Source of the DNA: Acidobacteriota bacterium
GTDB lineage: Bacteria; Acidobacteriota; Blastocatellia; Pyrinomonadales; Pyrinomonadaceae
Length of the DNA stretch: 63,808 nt
Assembly (NCBI GenBank): GCA_019242475.1
Contig: JAFAVK010000001.1
Location: 1 to 63,808 of the forward strand
Direction of reading: 5' to 3'
Under the pieces are notes generated by a model, which was not told the origin of the DNA, did not search any database, and saw only the letters and a program-made list of their open reading frames with translations. The number at the start of each line of letters is the position of its first letter. Within the stretch, counting starts at the first letter, position 1. Shown in pieces: positions 36,124 through 45,349 of the stretch. Made by a program: the position numbers and the translations under genes.

Positions 36124-37449
36124 CTATGCCTCAAGCCGCGCGTGCAGCCGATTAAGAATCGCCTCGTCGAGCTGCGCGCGGATGGAGTCGAACTTGATCT
36201 TCTTGACGATCTCCTCGGCGAAGCCGTAGGTCAGGAGGTTGCGCGCGAGGTCTCGGTGCAGGCCGCGGCTCAGAAGGTAGAACAGCTCCTCCTCTTCGAG
36301 CTGCCCGACGGTCGCGCCGTGCGCGCACTTCACGTCGTCGTTGTAGATTTCGAGCTGCGGCTTCGTGTCCACGCGCGCGTCCGTCGAGAGCAGGAGGTTC
36401 TTGTTGCTCTGCTGGGCGTCCGTCCCGTGCGCGCCCGCGTGGACGTAGACGCGGCCGTTGAAGACGGCGCGCGACTTCCCGTCGAGGATGCCCTTGTAGT
36501 TCTGGCGGCTCGCGCCGTTCGGCTCGCGGTGGTCGATGAGCGAGTGCGTGTCCGTGTGCTGCCCGTCGCCGACGAGGTAGAGGCCGTCCACGTGGCAGGA
36601 CGCGCCGGGGCTCGTCAGCACGACCTCGATGTCGTGTCGAGAGAGACGCGCGCCGAGCGTCACGGTCGTCAAATCATAGACGGCATCTTTCGAGACCTCC
36701 GCGCGGGTCGAGGCGACGTGGTAGGCGCCGCCGGCCTCGTCCTGCACCTTGTAGTGCGTCACGCCCGCACCCTCGCCGACGAAGACCTCGACGACGGCGT
36801 CCGTGAAATATTCGGAGTCATCCACGGCGGCGTACGTCTCGATGAGGTCGAGCCGGCTGTCGCGCTCCGCGACGACCAGCACGCGCGGGAACGTCGCGGA
36901 CTCCGTCTCGCCTGGGGCCGTCAGGAAGAGGAGCTGCACCGGCGCTTCGACCACAACGCCGGCGGGCACGCGGATGAGCGCGCCGCTACCGAGGAAAGCC
37001 GTGTTGAGAGCGTCGAAGGCGTCGTCACCCTCGCCCGACAGACGGCCGAGGTGATTCCACAGGACTTCGCCGTGTTCGCCCGTGAGCGCCGCGCCGAGTT
37101 CTTCGACCAGCACCTTCGACGGGATCGCCTCGCGCGCAGAGTGCTCGGGGCTGTAGACGCCGTTGACGAAGACGAGGCGGCTGCGCCGCGCCTCGGCCGA
37201 GACGAAGGTCTCGACACCGACAACTTCAACCTGATCAGGTGCCGCAGGCATGAACGCCTTGCGCGCGATGGGCGCGACGTTCGTGTACTTCCAGTCCTCC
37301 TCGTCCGTCGTCGGGAAGCCCAGCTCCTCGAACCGCTCGAACGCGCCCTCGCGCAGCCTCTCAACCCACGCGGGCTCGCCCGCGCGCGCCGCCGCGAACT
37401 CGCGGAACGCGTCCGCGTAAATGCTCTTTTCCTTGACCGCCTGTGACAT
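36124..37449 (-). CDS. sufD: SufD, Fe-S cluster scaffold subunit
   Basis: 441-residue beta-helix protein of the SufBC2D scaffold, needed for iron entry. The typical C-terminal core is EIYNDDVKCAHGATVGQLEEEELFYLLSRGL, and an N-terminal helical domain (FREFAAARAGEPAWVERLR) is present. The start is the ATG at 37449; a TTG codon directly before it extends the frame by one residue. GAAGAG lies about ten bases upstream. It lies between sufC and sufS. Confidence 0.95.
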   Translation of the reverse strand: MSQAVKEKSIYADAFREFAAARAGEPAWVERLREGAFERFEELGFPTTDEEDWKYTNVAPIARKAFMPAAPDQVEVVGVETFVSAEARRSRLVFVNGVYSPEHSAREAIPSKVLVEELGAALTGEHGEVLWNHLGRLSGEGDDAFDALNTAFLGSGALIRVPAGVVVEAPVQLLFLTAPGETESATFPRVLVVAERDSRLDLIETYAAVDDSEYFTDAVVEVFVGEGAGVTHYKVQDEAGGAYHVASTRAEVSKDAVYDLTTVTLGARLSRHDIEVVLTSPGASCHVDGLYLVGDGQHTDTHSLIDHREPNGASRQNYKGILDGKSRAVFNGRVYVHAGAHGTDAQQSNKNLLLSTDARVDTKPQLEIYNDDVKCAHGATVGQLEEEELFYLLSRGLHRDLARNLLTYGFAEEIVKKIKFDSIRAQLDEAILNRLHARLEA

Positions 37450-37466
37450 CAATTTTGACTCTTCTG

Positions 37467-38222
<756 letters not shown>

Positions 38223-38241
38223 CTATTGCTACTCCTCAAGT

Positions 38242-38439
38242 TCAACTTCTCAGGAAAGGGTCGGGAACGCCAAGCGCACGGCAGATTGCACGCGCCGTCC
38301 CTGGCGGTATCTCTCGGTGGCGAGGCACTGCGACGGCCTTCCTGGTCTGCCTGTTGATATAAAGCGTGTGCTCTTTGCCTTCACGGACGAACTCGCAGCC
38401 GTGCTCTTCGAGGTGCCGGATGAGGTCGCGGAGCTTCAT
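38242..38439 (-). CDS. hicA: HicA-family mRNA interferase toxin embedded in the suf operon
   Basis: 65-residue HicA: MKLRDLIRHLEEHGCEFVREG, then KEHTLYINR with the expected catalytic H24, and VPRHREIPPGTARAICRALGV. It overlaps the end of hicB by four bases (ATGA), and sufC starts 19 bases later, so it must be carried on the suf transcript unless it has its own promoter. Gene order here is hicB-hicA, opposite to the other pair in this window. Confidence 0.87.
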   Translation of the reverse strand: MKLRDLIRHLEEHGCEFVREGKEHTLYINRQTRKAVAVPRHREIPPGTARAICRALGVPDPFLRS

Positions 38440-38648
38440 GCCGTGCGGAATTCCACTTCTTCGCGCTCACCCGCTGCGTCTCCCGCCAGGAGGCGATTCC
38501 CTTCCAAGACCATTTCAATCGCCTCTTCCAGGTTAGCCCTCGCCTCCTCACGCGTTTTACCGAGAGAGATTGCGCCCGGCAACTCCGCCACCGAAGCCTG
38601 TACCAGGTCTCCCGCCTCTTCGTAAACGATGGTCAGACGCATTTGCAT
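38436..38648 (-). CDS. hicB: HicB-family antitoxin embedded in the suf operon
   Basis: Short, about 70-residue HicB-like fold: MRLTIVYEEAGDLVQASVAELPGAISLGKTREEARANLEEAIEMVLEGN. It lacks a C-terminal DNA-binding domain, so it may not autoregulate. The start ATG 38648 is chosen because AAGGAG lies 12 bases upstream and the fold begins there; 12 additional upstream codons overlap the end of sufB. It lies 16 bases after sufB. Confidence 0.84.
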   Translation of the reverse strand: MQMRLTIVYEEAGDLVQASVAELPGAISLGKTREEARANLEEAIEMVLEGNRLLAGDAAGEREEVEFRTA

Positions 38649-38664
38649 GGCTGGTACGGTCTCC

Positions 38665-40101
<1,437 letters not shown>

Positions 40102-40142
40102 CTGATGTCGCTTCCCTGAAAGACTTTCTGACTTATAAAAAC

Positions 40143-40628
40143 TTACTGCGCGCCCTCGGCCGTGACCGTCGAAGGCCGCAGGCCCCGAATCTGGTGGAGC
40201 GTCGTGTCAACGGTGCGCTCGTCGCCGATTAGCTGCGCGAGCGTGATGGCCGAGAGCGCGCGCTCGACCGCCTCGTGGACGTTGACGATGACCGAGCGGA
40301 TGCCGCAGTCGCCCGTGTGGACGCACGAGTCGAGCACGCCCGGGTAGGTCTTGCAGTGGCCGTCCACCTCGCCCTCGTCCAGGACTTTGATGATTTCGCT
40401 CAGGCGAATCTCGGCGGCGGGGCGCGAAAGCTGATAGCCGCCCTTCGTCCCGCGGGTCGAGTTGACGAGCCGCGCCTTGTTCAAAAGCCACAGAACCTTG
40501 CCCGCGTTGGCCTGCGAGATGCCCTCGCGCTCGGCGATCTGCCCGAGCGTCAGCGCCTCGCCCGCGCCGAGGCGCGCAAGCTGCAAAAGGCACCGCAGAC
40601 CGTACTCTTCCTGTGCCGAGACCTTCAT
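40143..40628 (-). CDS. Rrf2-family Fe-S regulator (IscR/SufR-like)
   Basis: 161-residue winged-helix repressor. The HTH is at residues about 27-60 ([29 protein letters not shown]), followed by the Rrf2 wing [14 protein letters not shown]. Three cysteines, C92, C102 and C108 ([18 protein letters not shown]), are placed to hold an Fe-S cluster; the spacing is wider than in E. coli IscR. As the first gene of the operon it most likely represses its own suf promoter when Fe-S supply is adequate. A TGAC/GTCA dyad overlaps that promoter. Confidence 0.92.
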   Translation of the reverse strand: MKVSAQEEYGLRCLLQLARLGAGEALTLGQIAEREGISQANAGKVLWLLNKARLVNSTRGTKGGYQLSRPAAEIRLSEIIKVLDEGEVDGHCKTYPGVLDSCVHTGDCGIRSVIVNVHEAVERALSAITLAQLIGDERTVDTTLHQIRGLRPSTVTAEGAQ

Positions 40629-40670
40629 AAAACACCCGAAAAACAGCCGTAAAGACTTTGACGCTGACCC

Positions 40671-40699
40671 ATCCTAGCTATACCTGACTTTTTTGTCAA
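40671..40699 (-). promoter_or_regulatory. suf operon promoter with an overlapping dyad operator
   Basis: On the minus strand TTGACA (40694-40699) is separated by exactly 17 bases from TAGGAT (40671-40676), about 43 bases before the rrf2 start. A dyad TGAC-N6-GTCA (40685-40698) overlaps the -35 box and spacer and is a candidate site for the encoded Rrf2 repressor. Confidence 0.7.
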
Positions 40700-41159
40700 G
40701 ATTGCTCGGATGCCCGGCCGCGACACGTCGGCATACGTCTAATGTAAGGTATCGCTAAAGTTAAAAATTGTTGCGCATACCATGTAAAGAGTTAGCGATC
40801 TTTTGGGAGCAATGTAGAAAATATCTGTGCCGGTCACGGTACTAGCCTATCGCTTCAAACATTACCCGATGCTGAGTCCTTTTCGTTTGCGCCTTAAATG
40901 GTTGTTGGCGTAACACGTACTTTCCTACCTGATTTATATGTCTCCAGCAATCTAGACTGCTGAATGCACACTGATGAGGTTTTGGTAATTGCTGCCTCAC
41001 GAATTTAACTAACCATAAGGCTGGTCTAAGGACGAAGGCGATTGAGCTACTATCCTACGAGCCTTGTGCCAAGAGTGAAATTTTGTCGCACACGTTAAGT
41101 CAATGTTGTATAGTACGCATCATACGAGCGACTGAGGGAAACTTAGGAAGAGGAAAATC
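40700..41159. other. AT-rich junction between the core chromosome and the accessory island
   Basis: This 460-base stretch between the suf promoter and the DUF2188 gene is clearly more AT-rich than the preceding 40 kb. I see no ORF, tRNA or long inverted repeat. A weak promoter-like pair (TTGTCG at 41083 and TTGTAT at 41106, 17 bases apart) precedes the DUF2188 gene. It is the likely site where the island joined the chromosome, but no clear attachment repeat was found by eye. Confidence 0.5.
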
Positions 41160-41396
41160 ATGGGCAAGAAAAACATCCATGTGACACATAGGAAGGACGG
41201 CAACTGGGCCGTCAAAGGCGAAGGCGATAAGAAAGCATCTAGTCTTCATAATACACAGGGTGCTGCCATTAAAGCCGGTACGCCTTTGGCTAAGGCGAAT
41301 AAATCCGAGCTTGTCATTCATGACCGCAAGAACAGGATTCGGGATAAAGACAGCTACGGCAATGACCCGAATCCGCCCAAAGACAAAAAGCATTAG
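41160..41396 (+). CDS. DUF2188 small protein
   Basis: 78-residue basic protein with the DUF2188 pattern: KNIHVTHRKDGNWAVKGEGD, SLHNTQGAAIKAG, ELVIHDRKNRIRDKDSYGND. Family function is unknown; members are small, single-domain and often near mobile or defence genes. GGAAGAGG lies six bases before the ATG. Only 14 bases separate it from the caspase-helicase gene, so they are probably cotranscribed. Whether it is part of that system is open. Confidence 0.82.
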   Translation: MGKKNIHVTHRKDGNWAVKGEGDKKASSLHNTQGAAIKAGTPLAKANKSELVIHDRKNRIRDKDSYGNDPNPPKDKKH

Positions 41397-41410
41397 GGGG
41401 CGACGCTGCT

Positions 41411-44400
41411 ATGCTCCGAGCGAGCTTCATCGGCATCGATAAACATCTGGACGCCGGGATTCGTGACTTGACCGGTGCCCGGCGGGATGCCAAAGCGCTC
41501 TGGGCCCTGTTCTACGACACCATCCCTGACATCGAGGCAAGACTCCTCACCGACGAGGCTGCTACGGCCGTAGCGATTCGTGCTGCCTTGGATGATACTT
41601 TGGGCGCGGCAGGCCCTGACGACATAGTTATCCTCTCCTTTTCGGGCCACGGCACTCACGACCACCGCATCGTCACTCACGACACTGCACTAGATACCCT
41701 CGCGGACTCAACCATCCCTATGGAAGAGCTGGCGATCCGGTTCAAAGAATCAAGGGCTAAGGCGGTGCTCTTCGTCCTCGATTGCTGTTTCAGCGGCGGC
41801 GCGCCAGCACGGGTTTTAGAAAACAGCCCAATATCGCGTGATCCCGGCTTCCCGCTCGAAACGCTGGCAGGTAAGGGTCGCATTCTCATTTCTGCCGCCA
41901 ACGTGGACGAAGTCGCCTACGAGACTCCCGGAAGCGGACACGGCCTACTCACCAAAGCGCTGATAGACGTATTGCAGGGGGCGGAGTCAGCGGTTGGGCT
42001 GTCCGCCGCGATGGATCAGGTCATGGAGCGGGTGCGCGCGGACGCCGCAAGAATAGGGGTTACGCAAACCCCCGTTCTTTTCGGCTACGTAGAGGGGGGA
42101 TTTACCATCCCGGCGTTGCGCGCGGGCGAACGGTTTTTCGCCGCGTTCCCCGAGGTACGGGGTATACGAGTAACCGGGGCAATCGAGGAACTGTCCGCGT
42201 TCGGCCTGCCGCAGGAGGTGCTCACTGAATGGTCTTCTTGGTTCAAGGGCGGTCTAAACGATCTGCAACTCCAAGCGGTGAATGAGTACAGGGTACTCGA
42301 CGGTAACTCACTTCTTGTCGTCGCCCCAACCAGTTCAGGCAAGACGTTTATCGGTGAGTTGGCAGCCTTGCGGGCAATCGTTGACGGACGTAAGGCTACT
42401 TTTGTGCTCCCGTACAAGGCACTGGTCAACGAAAAATTTGATCAATTCTCGCGCCTGTACGGCGAACGCCTCGGTGTCCGCGTCATCCGCTGCACGGGCG
42501 ACCGACTTGATGCAGTGGGCACTTTCGTAAGAGGCAAGTACGATCTCGCACTGCTCACCTACGAGATGTTCTTGGGCCTTGTACTCAGTAACGCATCGCT
42601 CCTCAATCAAATCGGGTTAGTGGTACTTGATGAGGCGCAGTTCATCGCCGATCCGAAGAGAGGGATTACGGTAGAGCTGTTGCTCACTTACCTGCTCGCA
42701 GTAAGGGAGAGGGGTGTGTCGCCACAGCTCATTGCGCTCTCCGCGGTGATCGGCGATGTCAATAACTTTGATGATTGGCTAGGGTGCAGGAGTCTCGTCA
42801 CCGACAAGCGCCCGGTGCCGCTCGTCGAAGGAGTGCTTGACCGGAGCGGCACGTTTCAATACTTGGATGTTTACGGAGAGATCAGGGTACGCCAACTGCT
42901 TCCCCCCGGCATAGTTCGCCAGCGGCGTGACAAACCAAGCTCGCAAGATTTGATCGTCCCGCTTGCCAAGATGCTTATTCAGCAGAGTGAGAAGGAGCAG
43001 ATTATTGTATTTAGGAATCGGCGCGGCCCCGCCGAAGGCTGTGCTGCATATTTAGCCGAGGAACTAGCTCTTCCCGCCGCCGAAGATGCTCTTGCGGCAC
43101 TACCCATGTATGACCTCTCTAATTCTTCGGCGAGGCTGCGACGATGCCTAGCAGGAGGAACTGCTTTTCACAACACGAACCTCTTTCCCGAAGAAAAAGA
43201 AGTCGTCGAACGCGCCTTCCGCAATCCTATGGGTAAGGTTCGGGTGTTAGCGGCAACGACCACTGTTGCGGCGGGCATTAACACTCCCGCATCCACGGTC
43301 ATCTTGGCAGAGCAACAGTTCGTCGGCGAGGATGGTCGCCCTTTCACTGTGGCAGAGTACAAAAACATGGCCGGCCGGGCGGGACGGTTAGGCTTCAACG
43401 AGGAGGGGCAGGCGATCATTCTGGCGAATAACACTTACGAGCGGGAGACCCTCTTCAACCGCTACGTAATGGGCGATCTCGCCTCCCTGCGCTCGTCATT
43501 CGACCCACAGCACGTCGAGACGTGGGTGCTCCGCTTACTCGCGCAGGTGGGCCGCGTCGAACAGCAGGAAGTCGCCCGCCTGCTCGCTAGGACCTACGGC
43601 GGCTATTCGGCCGTTAGATCGAACCCGGAGTGGCGGGTCGGTATGGAACAGCGTCTAACGCTGCTCCTCCAAGAGATGATCCGGCTCGGTCTCGTTGAGG
43701 AGGAGGCTGGCTCCGTTCAGTTGAGCCTACTCGGCCAGGTCTGCGGGCGCTCCTCCCTTTCCTTCGTCTCCGTTATGCGGCTCCTCAACCTGCTCAAGGC
43801 GGTGCAGGATAGTGATCTCACCGCCGAAGTCATCATGGCACTCATACAGGGGCTCCCGGAGTTAGACGGCGTCTACGTGCCGATGATGAAGACGAACACG
43901 AAAGCGGGTAAGAAGCTTGCGCAATCAGAAACCCGCTGGCCGCGGGAGGCGGCGCAAAGGTACGGACACGCCGTTGTTGCAACCTTGCAGCGCAATGCCG
44001 GGGACTTTTTTGACTACTACGCGCGCTGTAAACGAGCACTCCTCTTGTGGGAGTGGACGCAGGGAGTATCTATGGAGGACATCGAACAGAACTACAGCGT
44101 GAATCCTTATAACGCAGTTGGGTACGGTGACGTGCGGAGTTGCGCCGACGCCACTCGCTTCCACTTACGGGCGGCACATCAGATCGCTACCGTTATGTTC
44201 ATCGACAAGGGGCCGAGCGAGGAGGCTGTTGAAGCGCTCATTAAACAACTTGAGGTCGGCCTACCTGCTGACGCGCTTGAGCTGCTTTCCCTTCCGCTGC
44301 CGCTAACTCGCGGCGAGTACCTCGCGCTCTACAGAGCTGGCCTATGCACCCCAGATGACGTGTGGACACGGTCAGATATTCTCCTCCAAGAAATCATAGG

Positions 44401-44467
44401 GCCGGATAGGACTGCTCAACTTGCCAAGAATCGCCCTAGTGCCAAACGTGCAGATGGAGCAAGTTAG
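41411..44467 (+). CDS. Caspase-like protease (C14) fused to a Ski2-like superfamily 2 helicase
   Basis: 1018-residue two-part protein. Residues 1-235 are a caspase/metacaspase fold starting FIGIDKHLDAGIRDLTGARRDA, with catalytic H80 in SFSGHGTHD and C126 in LDCCFSGG. From about 270 a helicase follows: Q-motif-like LNDLQLQAV, Walker A A305PTSSGKT312, motif II V-L-D407-E-A-Q410, motif III LSAVIGD, and motif VI MAGRAGRLGF as in Ski2/Hel308. The C terminus (about 700-1018) is helical with winged-helix-like parts. A protease tied to a nucleic-acid motor suggests sensing of foreign or damaged nucleic acid leading to proteolysis, as in abortive-infection systems. The role is inference; the domains are clear. 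Confidence 0.88.
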   Translation: MLRASFIGIDKHLDAGIRDLTGARRDAKALWALFYDTIPDIEARLLTDEAATAVAIRAALDDTLGAAGPDDIVILSFSGHGTHDHRIVTHDTALDTLADSTIPMEELAIRFKESRAKAVLFVLDCCFSGGAPARVLENSPISRDPGFPLETLAGKGRILISAANVDEVAYETPGSGHGLLTKALIDVLQGAESAVGLSAAMDQVMERVRADAARIGVTQTPVLFGYVEGGFTIPALRAGERFFAAFPEVRGIRVTGAIEELSAFGLPQEVLTEWSSWFKGGLNDLQLQAVNEYRVLDGNSLLVVAPTSSGKTFIGELAALRAIVDGRKATFVLPYKALVNEKFDQFSRLYGERLGVRVIRCTGDRLDAVGTFVRGKYDLALLTYEMFLGLVLSNASLLNQIGLVVLDEAQFIADPKRGITVELLLTYLLAVRERGVSPQLIALSAVIGDVNNFDDWLGCRSLVTDKRPVPLVEGVLDRSGTFQYLDVYGEIRVRQLLPPGIVRQRRDKPSSQDLIVPLAKMLIQQSEKEQIIVFRNRRGPAEGCAAYLAEELALPAAEDALAALPMYDLSNSSARLRRCLAGGTAFHNTNLFPEEKEVVERAFRNPMGKVRVLAATTTVAAGINTPASTVILAEQQFVGEDGRPFTVAEYKNMAGRAGRLGFNEEGQAIILANNTYERETLFNRYVMGDLASLRSSFDPQHVETWVLRLLAQVGRVEQQEVARLLARTYGGYSAVRSNPEWRVGMEQRLTLLLQEMIRLGLVEEEAGSVQLSLLGQVCGRSSLSFVSVMRLLNLLKAVQDSDLTAEVIMALIQGLPELDGVYVPMMKTNTKAGKKLAQSETRWPREAAQRYGHAVVATLQRNAGDFFDYYARCKRALLLWEWTQGVSMEDIEQNYSVNPYNAVGYGDVRSCADATRFHLRAAHQIATVMFIDKGPSEEAVEALIKQLEVGLPADALELLSLPLPLTRGEYLALYRAGLCTPDDVWTRSDILLQEIIGPDRTAQLAKNRPSAKRADGAS

Positions 44468-44513
44468 TTTAGGTTAGTTGCAGTAATGTGCTGCGGAAAG
44501 GACGAGTAGGGGG

Positions 44514-45140
44514 ATGAGACCAAACTACCTGTTCGCGCAAGTAGACATGTTCAGTGTTACTGAACATCAGAAGCAGCAAGCGGCCAAAAGGGTTCAGGAG
44601 ATCGACTCGAACTATCTCCAGAGAGTTAGCGAAGAAGAGGTTGTCCGTCAGATAGTTAACGAGTACAGGCTTGACGTGCCGGTGATTAACGACGACAAGA
44701 TTTATGTCGCGGAGCACAGAGAGGCACAAGTTGACGTGAGTAGAGATTTCAACCGACACATCTCTGACCGAAGCAGACCGTTCTACGTGAACGGCATTAA
44801 AACGACTATTGCGGTCCCCTTTGAGGGAGATGCTGAACTCTTTAAGGTCCAACCCAATACGTATACGACCACTCGACCGGCGGCTGACATTGTGGGAAAC
44901 GAGATTCGACTTACGTATTCACAGGCCGAGCCTAACGCCGAAGCAATTAAGAACGCCTACACGAAGACTGTGCAGGAAATAAAGCAGTACCTCGACTGGC
45001 AGAGGCCATCGGCAGAAGAGTTTAATGGGCAGCTTGAAGCACTAGTACGACAGCGGGTCTCAGATAGAAAGAACAAACTGAGTGCCGGCGCAGGTCTGAT
45101 AGACTCTCTTGGGCTGCCGACTAAGAAGCCGGGCGATTAG
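44514..45140 (+). CDS. Accessory protein downstream of the caspase-helicase, probably C-terminally truncated
   Basis: 208-residue soluble protein without a signal peptide: MRPNYLFAQVDMFSV, a mixed alpha/beta middle (VPVINDDKIYVAEHREAQVD), a strand-rich RPFYVNGIKTTIAVPFEGD, and a basic helical end (EALVRQRVSDRKNKLSAGAG). From memory, longer proteins with this N-terminal part continue into a restriction-endonuclease-like domain after the GLP segment; here a TAG follows directly and no frame downstream resumes it. It begins 46 bases after the caspase-helicase in the same direction and may be its partner or substrate. Function not established. Confidence 0.7.
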   Translation: MRPNYLFAQVDMFSVTEHQKQQAAKRVQEIDSNYLQRVSEEEVVRQIVNEYRLDVPVINDDKIYVAEHREAQVDVSRDFNRHISDRSRPFYVNGIKTTIAVPFEGDAELFKVQPNTYTTTRPAADIVGNEIRLTYSQAEPNAEAIKNAYTKTVQEIKQYLDWQRPSAEEFNGQLEALVRQRVSDRKNKLSAGAGLIDSLGLPTKKPGD

Positions 45141-45349
45141 TCCATGAAGTTAGCCCGACCTGAGAATTATAAAGGGATAGCAGCATTACCGCTTTCCCTC
45201 CTGGTAGCCTTCCTTGTCGCCTTCCGAATTCCGCCTCGGCGCTTCCATCAGATCGCCTTCGGTGAAAAAGAATTGAGAACTCTCCGCCGCTATTTCTCCG
45301 TAATCGACCCCATGTCCGGCTGTCTCTACAGGGTTGAGAACTCACTCAG

